Positions 1-10,373 of a DNA stretch of 64,000 bases are shown here, piece by piece. The notes under the pieces are model-generated. The model worked only from the letters and a program-made list of their open reading frames with translations. It ran no database searches and was not told the DNA's origin. Source of the stretch: Hormiphora californensis (lineage: Eukaryota > Ctenophora > Tentaculata > Cydippida > Pleurobrachiidae); contig CM035360.1 of NCBI GenBank assembly GCA_020137815.1, positions 1,640,077-1,704,076 of the forward strand. Reading direction: 5' to 3'. Both the position numbers and the translations under genes were made by a program. Position 1 is the first letter of the stretch, and each line of letters begins with the position of its first letter.

Positions 1-1263
1 CATCTGTTTGGAGCCTCGACACGACCTCTAAACAGGTGTTACTTTTTCACAAACTGTTTTCATCTTGGTGTAATCAGCAGTTGAAATTTTGCTGATCATA
101 ACAAAAACCTGACTAAATTTTTTCAACTTGGGGTAAAACCATGGGTGTCAAAAGTTAGCTCTAGGTCCCCTGAGTAACCATCCGGAGACTCTAAGAGATA
201 TTTCAAGCCGTTCTCCCGTAATCATTAATCCCGGTGGAGAAAAAAATACAATGCGGACGTACGTGAGCGCTGGCAGGCTGTTTACATGTTATTGTATGTC
301 TCTCACTCTCTCTGGAAAAACCGCACGTGCCGTTGCGCCGCGCGAGATAACTCTTTCTCAAGGGGGAGAAAAGAGAGAGACGCACATTAACGTTATACAT
401 TAAAGTTGAGGTTGTAGGCAATTGCACGTACGTCCATACTCAAATATGTGCTCTACCGGGATTAATGATTACAGGAGAACGGCTTGAAATATCTCTTGGA
501 GTCTCCGGATGGTTCTATCTATCTACGGAGTGCCTGGGCTTGCCAACGGCAAGCCCACATGGGACTATCGCAAAGCGATATCGCCGGCACTAGGAGAATA
601 GCCCCCCTCCCCTCCCCCACCATCAGGAACTGCCCACAGGACAGGTTCGCATTATAGGTGGCTTCGGGTTCGGGAGGCTAAACTCCTTCGAGAGTCGCAG
701 AATCTTGATTCTTCTTCCCTATTAGTCTTGGATCTTTGGCTCTGTCTCCCTGCGACAGGTGGGGATGAGTTATACTAATCTTTCTCTTGGTTCTTGAGTT
801 TATTTGCTTTCTCGATTAGCTTGATGGCTACCGTGGTGTGATATATTATCGTTTTGCCTAGATCTTTGTACGAAGTTTTGCCGCTTAGTCTCATTCTCTC
901 CGTTTCCAGGATTTCACATTCACAGATTAGGTGTTTCGCATTTTCTTCTGTTTTAGAGCATAGACTACATATGTCTGTATTCGATTTTCCAATCTTCTTG
1001 AGGTAGTAGTTGAACGGCCCTATATTTGTGATGAGATGTAGTATGGTTCTATACTTTTTCCTTTGGTTTGCGTACAGTGTCATCTTTTTTGATAGTGAGT
1101 TCCATGTTGATTCATTCGTTACTAGGGTTCTTGTGTGTTTCCCTCCATTTATTAGAAATTGGTTCATGGTTTTTGTTTTGGCTATTTTCGTCGTAGAATT
1201 TTTAATATAGCTGTGTGGGATTGGTATTTGTCTGGTTTCACTGATTGGTTTGCTGCATCCTTC

Positions 1264-1751
1264 TATGAAACCCGATAGCTGATATAACAGTCGCTTGAAG
1301 AATTTGCGCGCACATGATAACCGCCAGCTGGGAGATTTAACACCCTCCTCGCAGTTTGACAGACCAGTTCCCTATTTCACGCGTTTCTCTTCATTTGAAT
1401 AACATGCGTGTAAAATTCTAAGTATTGAAAATGTGTGTAAACACACAATTCTGTCAACAAAAGAAAGGGGAAACATGTCTGCAACACGTTTCAATGTTAT
1501 CTCTCTCATAAGGAGTGAAAAGAATCACATTCCATTCATTTCTCTCTCTCATTGTCTCTTTTACTGTTCACTACCTCTGACAGTGTGTATTGCCCCTAAT
1601 CTTTCTCTCTCTTTCTCAAACATGTTAGGAACAGTAGACACTAAGTCTACACACATTTTCAGGGTATCTGTTGACTATTTACCAGCAGTTCTAGTGTGTT
1701 TCACCTTGTGTTGTGTCTCTTATTTGTGTGTAATTACTATCGGGTTTCATA
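1264..1751. mobile_element. Small TIR element inside the LINE
   Basis: ATGAAACCCGATAG at the left end is matched by its reverse complement CTATCGGGTTTCAT at 1738-1751. The ~490 bp between are AT- and pyrimidine-rich with no convincing coding sequence. It lies inside the LINE coding region, so it is younger than the LINE. The superfamily is not identified. Confidence 0.5.
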
Positions 1752-1948
1752 AAATATGAACGTTTGTTAGCCTATCGCGTTATAGGTTTAAATCACCTCC
1801 CCCTCACCCTCGGCTGGCGCCTCGGGATCGGCGTCGGGATTTAAACCAGTTTAATCGCCCTGCCGGGCGATTAAACTCCAGTTGGCTGTCCCCAGCTCGC
1901 GCTGGGAACAGCCAACTTCATAACGCGCCAGTCTACAAACGTTCATAC
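1752..1948. mobile_element. Multi-hairpin MITE (cloverleaf-like)
   Basis: An outer inverted repeat (TATGAACGTTTGT at about 1755 against ACAAACGTTCATA ending near 1948) encloses three consecutive palindromes. These are about 1785-1846 (ends GGTTTAAATC/GATTTAAACC), 1848-1875 (GTTTAATCGCC/GGCGATTAAAC) and 1880-1917 (GTTGGCTGT/ACAGCCAAC). A related but truncated copy lies at 35594-35700. There is no coding capacity. Confidence 0.6.
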
Positions 1949-3790
1949 TTCATTTGGCAAGTTGGTCAGCTATCTCATTACCTTGGATGCCGATATGTGC
2001 TTTGACCCATTTTATTTTCACCGTATTGTTTTGTGCTAGTTGGTTGAGTTCCGCGTTGCATTCCTTAATTGTTAAGGAGTCGGAGGTCAGTTTACTTAGT
2101 GCACTTATGCTGGCGGCTGAATCTGATCTGATGTGGATGTGGTGATTTCGTGTCCCATTGTTGTTTAGTTCCTCTGCTGCTCTTTTAATTGCTGTTACTT
2201 CGGCTTGGAAGACTGTGCTATAATTTGGTAATCTTTCTGAGATATCGATTTCTTGTGTAAGCACTGTGGATTTTGAGTGTGCTCCTAGCCCCGTTTGGTT
2301 AGCTTCGTTTTTCGATCCATCCGTGTATACTGTTAGTGCATTTTTGTCCTCCTCATCTAGTGTACCTGTTTCCCAGTCTATTGTTGTCTCATAGTATTTC
2401 ATAAGGGTTTCTTTGGTTGTTTTGTCTAGTGGGCGTACTGGTAGCTCTAGTTCTTCCCACAACCTGTTGCATGTATGAGCATGGGTATAGTTGGTTAACA
2501 TACCTTTTTCTTTAGTCCATTTCCCATTTGCTTTTAGGCGCCCAGTGGTTTCAGTAGCTGTTTTCTCTACGTGGTGTATTATGTCTGTAGTGTTCGTTAT
2601 GATGTTTAGGTCAGCCCCTGCAGTGTTAGGGAAGGCACCGGTTGCTATTCTGAGAGCTAACCTTTGCACCGCTCTCAGTTTCTTGGCATTATGTTGTTTA
2701 TAAATCGCATTTATCCATATTGGTGCTGCGTACGTTATGAGGGGTCTGATGGTTTGTCTGTAGAGCCATATCGCTACTTTGGGGGATAGTCCCCATGTGG
2801 GTCCGATGGCGATGTTGGCTCTCATCAGGTTCCTTTTGGCTTTTTTTGTGATGTTATCAATGTGTTTGTTGAAGTTTAGTCTGTTGTCTATCGTAACTCC
2901 AAGGAATTTTGTTGTGGTGCTTAGTTTTATTTCTGTTCCTTCAATGAAGATTGGTTTAAGTACCCATTTCCTTTTTGTGGTGAACATTATCATAGTAGTT
3001 TTTATTGCGCTGAGCGAAAGGCCTTGGTCTTTACACCAGTTGTTTATGTGGTTGAGAGTTGTTTGTGTTCTGTGTCTTATTATCTCTATATCGTCTCCTT
3101 CGGCCAGTGATATGAGGTCATCTGCAAATGCTTGTAGGTATGCTGGTGTGTCTTTGGCTGTGCTTTGTAGTAGGCTATCTAATACAATATTCCATATTAG
3201 CGGCGAGAGAATCCCTCCTTGAGCTACGCCTCTCTTTATTTGGAAGGTAATGTTCTCATTTTTATGTTCAACGTATAGTGACCTTGTTGTTGTCATATCC
3301 ATTATCCAGTTTATTGTCTTTGTGTTTATCCCTTTGTTTATGAGGCCCCGTTGGATTGCTTCGAATGATATCTTGTCGAAGGCACCCTCGACGTCTAGGA
3401 ATACACCTAATGCAAACTGTTTCCTTTTCATCCTTTTTTCAATCTTGTGAACGATTTTGTGTAATGCGGCTTCTGTGGAGTTAGATTTTCTGAACCCGAA
3501 TTGTTTATCGTTAAGCTGTGAGTCTATCTTGTTTTCTCCGGATGGTTACTCAGGGGACCTAGAGCTAACTTTTGACACCCATGGTTTTACCCCAAGTTGA
3601 AAAAATTTAGTCAGGTTTTTGTTATGATCAACAACATTTCAACTGCTGATTACACCAAGATGAAAACAGTTTGTGAAAAAGTAACACCTGTTTAGAGGTC
3701 GTGTCGAGGCTCCAAACTGATGTGACAAAAACTGGAACAATTGGGAGAGGTCGATGTAGTTATCGACTCTACTAGTTATTATAGAAATAA

Positions 3791-3840
3791 GTTGTTATGC
3801 CAACCATTGGTTGTCATGACAACTTAGTTGCCATGACAAC
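3791..3840. promoter_or_regulatory. Triplet of X-box-like palindromes
   Basis: Three 14-mers of the form GTTNYYATGNCAAC stand almost end to end: GTTGTTATGCCAAC (3791), GTTGTCATGACAAC (3810) and GTTGCCATGACAAC (3827). This is the palindromic X-box bound by RFX proteins. It sits 18 bases downstream of an STT3 exon, in the intron. Whether it is an enhancer or part of a repeat is unknown. Confidence 0.4.
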
Positions 3841-3857
3841 CATGATAATCAGTGTAC

Positions 3858-6800
3858 CTTCATTGTCGTAAGATCCAGCGACACTTCGTGAAATATAACC
3901 CGGTACAATTGCTATCATGGATGCAGCAACCAGACCAGCTCCAACACTCTAAAAAAATGGGAAGGCAGGGGGGTCAACACGGGATGCATTCTTCTTTGTC
4001 ATGTTCTAACCCTGTGTTTACATTTGCGGAGCTAGCGACAAGGTGGTCGAGCTGGGCAAGGAAGGGTTTAGTAACTACACTTGTACGCTGCTTTTAACAA
4101 ATTAAATCGAACATTTAGAACTTGTCACAGCCTGCTAAACTTGACAACTTTCTAGCTTTAACCAACCACCTAGCTCGACCCCATCGAACAAATGTAAAGG
4201 AGGGTTAGAACATGAAACCAGTATGGTTAGGTGGTCGGTTAGGTGGTTGATTAAAGCTAGGAAGATGTCAAGTTTAGCAGGCTGTGGCAAGTTCTAAATG
4301 TTCAATTTAATATGTTAAAAGCAGCGTACAAGTACGATTGAATTTGTACAGAGTCATGAGTGGTTAGATTCTAACCACTCATGACACTGTACAAATTCAA
4401 TTGTAAATGCCAATTAGTTAGTTAGTTTGATTGATTGATTAATTGATTAGTTAGTTAATTAGTTACCTTGACTTCCTTGGTCAGTAGATAAACCACGATG
4501 ACAGTAAAGGAGGAGAACATGGGGGCAAGGAAGACACATACGTTCCTGAAATGGTGGAGGGGGTGACCGGTGAGTAATACAGCTGGGGGCTGAGTGGTTA
4601 ATAACACAGGGTTAGATTTATAAAAGAGGGGGTGAGTACTGAGTAACACAGTCGACACAGTGGGGAGTAAGAGAGGTTTTGTTACTCAGAGAGGGGGTGG
4701 TAGCTACCTATTACCACTACGCTATGTTTCACAGCCGAACGTGATCAAGGTAAGGGAAATCATTGAATTGTTATTTAGAAGAGAACAAAACAAAATGCTG
4801 AGAAAGTAAAACGTGAGGTACCTTCTCAAGTAAAAAACACAAGTATGTACCTGATATTGATGGTAACGTTGAAGAAGTTGAAGACATTGTAGACAGCCGC
4901 TGCTGTTACCATAAGTCCTGGATAGATGGTTCCTCCAATAATCCTACCGAGTGGGTACCATGCTCGGTCATCAAACCAGTTATGGAACTCGTAGTATCCA
5001 TTCTCAACTAGTTGCTTGGTGGTGCGGTAGTTGAAGTACCTGGAGAGAGAGGGGTGAGGGTGTGAAATGCTGATATATATATTTTGAAGTGATCCGCTGG
5101 AGAGGAAGCTAAAATGAGCAATACCCGTCCCTCCCACCCGTCCCTCATTTACAGACCCAGTAAGTATAGAAACAAAGGTACAGTCGGACCCCGATTTACC
5201 TGAACCCCGATTTACCGGGAGGATAAACTTCCCCCGATATAGGACATTAACGGCATTTGACCCCAATTTGCCGGGCAAAACCCTTTCTCCCGAGCATCCG
5301 TGTAAATCGGGTCCGACTGGTATTATACCAGTCGGACCCGATTTACACGGATGCTCGGGGGAAAGGGTTTTGCCCAATAAATAATTGAGCCACGTTTGCA
5401 ACGATCCATGGAGAGCGGCCACCGACCTTAGTGTATGTATGCGCGCGCGTTTCTGTAGATGTCCGCGCCCCCATTTCCAATATCATGTTTCCGCGCCCTA
5501 CTGATTTGATAAGACCTACGTGTCACCTCGGGTCTACATGATGTTGGAGCGAGTGCGTATCGGTAGTCGTGGGGGGGGGGTGAGTCCTGTTAGTGGTAGT
5601 CAATAGTCATCCCACAGTAGCAGGATATACTTGATTTAGTGACTGTGCACTGTAGGGTGTGCTAAGTGAAAATTTTGTCGACTTGGCCAAAAGGTTAAGG
5701 GTAGATATGAAACTATGGACAATTGTCTACTACATCCTGAAAACGGAATTGGGATAGTGTATGTCAATTACGTGGGCCAGGCGATTAAAAAAGTTTACTT
5801 TTTTACCGAAAAAAGGAAAATATGTGTGTTTTACACCAGTGTTTGGCATGTTCTTGATATCAACTTTTTATGGTCAGGGTCGTGTTCAGCGGTTTGATAC
5901 CGATCAGAATGGATGTGTATCATGAAAGTTAGCCAAAGGTCATTTTTGACCTGAAAATGTTCATTTTGGACCAAAAATGTTCATTTTTGACTAAAAATGT
6001 TCATTTTGGCCATTTTCTTCAATTTTGAGAGCTTTTTCATGAACGGGATCGTGTTCAGCAGGTCAAAAGTAGTCGGTTACAACCGGAATTTGGTTTCCGA
6101 CAAATAAAATCTCAAAAAGTTAAAATTCGTCTCAACTGCAAAGTTGCTAAGTTAGACTGTTTTTCGCACGCCCCTTACAAATGTAAAGGGAGGGTTAGAA
6201 CATAACAACTGCAAAGTAGGAAAATGTGCAAGAAAAAAAGATGAAAAAAAAATAAAATTTTCATTATAAAATGGAGTTCTGAAGGTGCAGACTGGAAATA
6301 ATAGTTGTACTGGTTCTCATGAGGCGATTCACATGTGTGGTTTTTTCGAAATAACGCCCCAAAAAACATTTTTTGATATGAATATGCCCATATATGGGCA
6401 TACATCGGCCCACGTAATTGGGCCAGGGTAGGACTAAAATTTTTTTACCAAATGTTTTAGAATGATCGTAGGAACTCATTCTAGGGGTAAACTTTGTGAA
6501 AATTGGATTTGATTTATGAGTTGGGAAAAATAGCACACCCTGTGCACAGCTGATTTAAAGTGATTTATCAAGCTGGCAGCTGCAAGATAGACAAAGAGTG
6601 AAATACAATGAGAATGGAAACAGCTGGTGTCATACAAAAAGAAACAGAGATTTGGAGATTGATCTACATCAATGGAATAAATGGAATCTTTAAAAATAAA
6701 AATAAAAGCTTATCTAAATCTTTAGAAACTGAAATTCTACTTTCTATAATCTGTATTGGATAAATATTATTTCGTTGTATGCATTGTTTTATTTGTAAAA

Positions 6801-8742
6801 ACTAAACTCTGTCTCTCAACACAATTAAACTAAACTATACGATGTTATGTTCTGACCCGACTTTAAATTTGTAAAAGCGTCGATATCTAGGCAAACTATA
6901 CTATCATAATATGAGTGTTTACTAAACCGTCAATTCTTTCTTCTTCACACTTTCTTCTTTCACATCACAAGAGGATAAACATCCTTCACATAATGTTGGC
7001 AGTTGTTAGTTGTAACATCGTAATCTAATCTGACTCTGTCCACACTATTTGCAATGTCAAACAACTCCTTTAAACTGTACTGCCTGCCAAGACGACTCCA
7101 GGTACCCGAATTACACTCTCCATCCATTCCTTCCAGTACAACCGGGCCGTTGCTCGTCAGGCACCGACTGTCTTCTTCTTCTTGGAGGCCGTCACTTCTT
7201 GCGTCGAGACGAAGGGCTGGATCCAAAGGGTTTCCGTTACTCGGTAGATTCGTAGTCATTCTCTTCACCCAAACCCGTGACATGGTCTTGTTTTTACAAA
7301 TTGCCAACGCCGCATTTTTGATGGAACCGTATACAATGCTCAAAGTTAGTTTAGACGGGCCAATTGAAGATCCACGAGCGCATCCACTACCTGTATTACC
7401 GAATTGCGCTATGAAATAGCAGTCAATGTCCATGTCATCTTCGCGACCACGAACAACCAATGCCCAATGCTTTGCACTGTGACCGAGCTTACTATAGGAC
7501 AATTTGTTCACAGGACCTGATCGAGAGAGCTGGGAAGCCCAAACTGCCTTGCGAGTAAACACAATGGACCGATATTGAGGATCATCGATGTTTTCTTCAG
7601 TCAACTCTGTCACTTTTTTCGGGCTTACCAGGGTTTCTACATTCCTATCCTGCCAGATGATGCTTCCTTGGTAAACCACCCCGACCAACCCAAGAGCACC
7701 AAAGGTGCAAATAGCGGCTACAATTGCCACAGGAAGTGCCATGTTTAGAGTAGTCCGTAGTATTATTTTATGAAAGGTAAATAATAAATATATCTCATAC
7801 GATGAGCAACAGTTTCAAACAAAAAAGAACGAAGTTAGTCGTTACTATGCGAGTGTTGCATAAACAAATTGAATTAATTATAGCAGTTTGTCGGGTGTTA
7901 GATACTGAGAGGTGACCTCAGCAGTCAAACATATGAACTAGGTAACAGCCCAATATTTATGTAAGCCCAATAGGTTTGAACTGTCTCCGAAATCCCATTA
8001 CATAATTTGTTTAGCGACAGCTAAGCCCAATAATGACACTAAAACTGATTCTGAGACTCAATTTCTCAGTAACAGAATATGATATTCCCTCCCTTTCAAC
8101 CTTTTTTCGTCTACTCTCTCCATACTAGCGACAAAAGTGTTGGAGCTTGTTATGGAAAACATCCTTGATCCTAATCAGCGAAAGTAGTAATATGGTCAGT
8201 TGATCACGGATGAAATTACCATGTTGTGCTAACACTTAAATTTTATGTCGATAATTCATAATTTAATGTCATTTAAGTGTGTGATTTATGAACATGAAAC
8301 AATGGTAGAAATTATGAAATGCAAACCCCCTATGATTGACAACTACCCCATTTCACCCGCTATCAAGGGTGGTAGCCCAAATATATAACCTGTACCCCAC
8401 CCCCACCAACACCCCCTCCAACCCCACCCTTGTACCCCACCCCTGCACCCCAGTTCCCACCCTCTAGAGTCTAGAACTTACGGATCGAACTCGTGGATGA
8501 CACTTTCAAAACGAAGAACGGAGAACAGTCGTACTGAAAACGCTGAAAAATTGAATTCGTTACAAATAAATTGCACTAATAATTTAAACTACCAAATCAA
8601 TTAAAAGATTGATCTCCTCCAAATACTTGGATGACTTACACAGAATGCAGGCTACAGAAAGAATGGTCATCTGTACCAGCGTCTCCTTTTTAGCTTGGGA
8701 GAGGGTTGCTATACCCATCCTCTCCAGTAGCGTCTTGGCCAT
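3858..8742 (-). CDS. STT3: STT3 oligosaccharyltransferase catalytic subunit (5' part)
   Basis: STT3 is the ER-membrane catalytic subunit that transfers the lipid-linked oligosaccharide to Asn in N-X-S/T sites. Five exons fit in phase: 8640-8742 (ATG at 8742, [14 protein letters not shown]), 8482-8542, 4851-5039, 4467-4545 and 3858-3948. The joined peptide contains the family landmarks [59 protein letters not shown] and [17 protein letters not shown]. Asp in HEFDP and in WFDDR belong to the conserved acidic luminal motifs. About 170 of the family's roughly 700 residues are present. The remaining exons, including WWDYG, are not in 1-3857 (transposon) and should lie beyond the left edge. Intron 2 (5040-8481) is large and holds MITEs and a separate gene. 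STT3A and STT3B cannot be told apart from this part. Confidence 0.93.
4001..4400. repeat. Nested inverted repeats and a near-perfect hairpin
   Basis: CATGTTCTAACCCT...ACATTTG at 4001-4028 is inverted at 4191-4215. A second inverted pair (about 4078-4170 against 4235-4335, for example CACAGCCTGCTAAACTTGAC) overlaps it. At 4339-4400 a ~30-bp-arm hairpin with a 2-base loop reads TTGAATTTGTACAG...CTGTACAAATTCAA. All lie in an STT3 intron. They look like overlapping MITE remnants; the first motif recurs at 6178-6206. Confidence 0.55.
5181..5375. mobile_element. MITE pair with CAGTCGGACCCCGATTTA ends
   Basis: One copy spans 5181-5319, starting CAGTCGGACC after TA and ending GGTCCGACTG. A second end begins at 5329 in opposite orientation, giving a ~50-bp-arm palindrome centred near 5324. 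Similar terminal sequence recurs at 55888-55927. CAGT termini and a TA flank fit a Tc1/mariner-pogo type MITE, by inference. The element lies in STT3 intron 2. Confidence 0.5.
5645..6550. mobile_element. Foldback-type element in STT3 intron
   Basis: GTGCACTGTAGGGTGTGCTA near 5645 is inverted as TAGCACACCCTGTGCAC near 6531. A second inverted pair (AATTACGTGGGCC at 5767, GGCCCACGTAATT at 6409) is nested inside. The interior has a ~21-bp tandem motif around TGTTCATTTTTGACC (5953-6020, about four copies). No credible coding sequence was found. Confidence 0.45.
6960..7742 (-). CDS. LRAT/NlpC-P60-like membrane-anchored protein, intronless
   Basis: A 260-residue ORF from ATG at 7742 with no visible intron. 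Residues 3-30 form one hydrophobic segment ([20 protein letters not shown]), a likely signal anchor. The rest is soluble, with [12 protein letters not shown] near residue 90 and NNCQHYV near the C-terminus. A His in an HWAxxV strand followed much later by NCxHxV is the catalytic arrangement of LRAT/HRASLS-type permuted NlpC/P60 folds (acyltransferases or phospholipases). The fold assignment rests on these two motifs only. It is nested in STT3 intron 2 on the same strand, which suggests a retrocopy or an internal gene with its own promoter. Confidence 0.6.
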   Translation of the reverse strand: MALPVAIVAAICTFGALGLVGVVYQGSIIWQDRNVETLVSPKKVTELTEENIDDPQYRSIVFTRKAVWASQLSRSGPVNKLSYSKLGHSAKHWALVVRGREDDMDIDCYFIAQFGNTGSGCARGSSIGPSKLTLSIVYGSIKNAALAICKNKTMSRVWVKRMTTNLPSNGNPLDPALRLDARSDGLQEEEDSRCLTSNGPVVLEGMDGECNSGTWSRLGRQYSLKELFDIANSVDRVRLDYDVTTNNCQHYVKDVYPLVM

Positions 8743-8955
8743 GGTCTAGATAGAAGTCGTTTTGAATATAATAGTAATACTGGAACTAAGTTAAATGCAG
8801 TTGTAAAGAGTTAAAAAGAAATTAACAACATGGAATAATAGTCGCCAGCAACTGTTATATAACAAATATAAAACACACATCAAGAAAGTGAGATCATTAC
8901 TTTTACTAAGGAGAGCAAAAGAAAGATTGTTACATTAACTAAGGTGAGATTTCCA

Positions 8956-9994
8956 TCAGGACTCTCTATTAGGGTTCATTTTCTCAACAACACCAATATG
9001 CTCCTGTAGTTCACTTTTCAAGTTACACAACTCCACAGATCGAGCAATCGCTGAGCGGAAACGGGTTTGGGCGTGTTGGAGAGAGGTCGGCGAGAGGAGA
9101 CCAAACCAGTTTAGAGGATCGTCAGCTAACTTTATCAGCTCTGAAATAAAGATACCGTTTATATTTTAGTTCCCTTATAATTACTTGTATACGGTTTACC
9201 CGATGGTGCGAGAAACCAATCACTCTAGCGTGGCGGCCCGCCTGGCGGGGGCCGGGGGATGGTGGGGCTATATTCCACCTGTGGCAGGCGGGACCCATTC
9301 TTTGTCTCCGAGGTCTAAGGAAAAGTTCCTCAGCCCCCGAGACTCAGAATGGGTCCCCACCACAAGTAGGAAGGAGGGGAAATAGTTTTCATTGGGAAAT
9401 CCTGGATCTGGATATTACTCACCTTCCTTTTTAGCCTCTTTTTCTTCGCTTTCAGTATCTTTTTCTTTCTTATCAGCATCACTTTCCTTCTTATCATTCT
9501 CTGTGACAGCACTATTCCCATCCTTATTTTCCTTATCTTCTTTCTTCTTATTACATGTTCTCTTCCTCAATTTGGGTTTCTCAGGTTCAACATATTGTAG
9601 GAAGAGTTTGTTGTCTGTGATTGTAACCGTGGTGATAGCTCTTACTTCGTGAACCCCGCTACTTGGCAGTCGATCTGTCGTTACAGATTCAAAACCTGAA
9701 ATCAAATAGTTAGAAGGCGTAGTTGCAGAAGTGGATGAGTTGCAAGAAAAGTTTGAGGCAGTGGAGAGAGAGAAAGTAACACAAGTAGTCTGCCTGTGAT
9801 ACAAGTTACAACGGGAACCTACCATTGATGTAAAAAAAGAAGTGTCACACTTTGTTACCTGAACGAAGGTTTGCCTTGCTAATTAGCATGTGGCCCTCCT
9901 GGATTAGCGTACAAAACTCAGTAAGAAGGTCTTCGTAGGCAGACAATTTGTCCAGTGTTTCTAGAACTGCCTCATCATTCTTCTCACACGTCAT
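8956..9994 (-). CDS. CCDC115: CCDC115/VMA22-like V-ATPase assembly factor
   Basis: Three exons in phase: 9859-9994 (ATG at 9994, MTCEKNDEAVLETLDKLSAY), 9423-9695 and 8956-9140 (stop at 8956), about 197 residues. The N-terminal helix ending EEGHMLISKANLRSG-like (here QEGHMLISKANLRS) and the C-terminal DDPLNWFGLLSPTSLQHAQ followed by a helix are the two conserved blocks of the Vma22/CCDC115 family. That family helps assemble the V-ATPase Vo sector at the ER. The middle is a Lys/Glu-rich linker, as is common in the family. The gene starts 252 bp upstream of STT3 on the same strand (stop 8956, STT3 ATG 8742). Intron 2 (9141-9422) contains a small inverted repeat (GGGACCCATTCT/AGAATGGGTCCC). Confidence 0.85.
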
Positions 9995-10373
9995 CCTAAT
10001 AAGTGTAGCAAATTAGCAATAGATCGACTGCTAAACCAACACCAGTTTGCGTGACGGTATCTGATAGATAATCATAAGCACTAATCAATAACCCCAAACC
10101 AAACCAAAACAGCCAGCCCGTCTCGACAGATTGTTAGTAATGTAAATCATACATTTAATATACCACTTTCTAGTGTAAATAACGGTGTCCGTATTGATAG
10201 CCAACGCTATACGACCACACACACTTCCTAAAATGGTTAGCAATGGATTATGGAAGCCGGAAGACACCCAGGTTTTTAGTTTTTTTACTTTGGCCTACAC
10301 TGCAGTCCCCCCTCACGTCAAAAACGGGCACACTAAGGGGTCTACGTTGGTGCTACAAACCCTATTGAGAATG

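Larger units (their letters stand above)
515..3535 (-). mobile_element. 5'-truncated non-LTR retrotransposon (RT plus RNase H)
   Basis: On the minus strand the copy runs from the reverse transcriptase fingers (3535) to a 3' tail of AGATAGATAG-type repeats at about 515-530. It is flanked by the 13-bp duplication TCTCCGGATGGTT. The 3' end matches another copy on the plus strand at 28060-29620. An RNase H domain downstream of RT places it in the I/R1-type group of LINEs rather than CR1 or L2. It is itself interrupted by two small elements at about 1264-1948. Confidence 0.85.
775..3535 (-). pseudogene. LINE RT-RNase H ORF, interrupted
   Basis: The coding remnant starts without an N-terminus near 3535 (QFGFRKSNSTEAA) and reads through RT with FLDVEGAFD, GVAQGGILSPL and the catalytic AFADD. 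It continues into RNase H (VYTDGSK, then RSDSAAS, then VKAHIGIQGNEIADQLAK) down to 1950. The ORF is then cut by the insertion at 1264-1948 and resumes to 775 with the post-RNase H region (GPFNYYLKKIGKS, CSLC, HLICECE). The endonuclease and ORF1 are missing. It cannot be a functional element. Confidence 0.85.
1..3718. mobile_element. Foldback DNA element split by a LINE
   Basis: The first ~240 bases and a right arm made of 456-514 plus 3548-3718 are inverted copies of each other, nearly identical over about 235 bp. The arms end in CCTCGACACGACC-type sequence, with a unique loop at about 240-455. The right arm is interrupted after TCTCCGGATGGTT, and the same 13 bases recur at 3536-3548, so a retrotransposon inserted here with a 13-bp target duplication. 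No transposase is seen, so the element is non-autonomous. The left end is at or beyond the window edge and no target duplication of the foldback itself can be judged. Confidence 0.75.

Noticed and set aside
4826-5422. A 198-residue minus-strand protein starting at 5422
   Set aside because: Its first two thirds translate MITE sequence. Only the part after the acceptor at 5040 is an STT3 exon.
7049-7419. Plus-strand ORFs of 68 and 121 residues
   Set aside because: They overlap the LRAT-like gene antisense and show no domain features.
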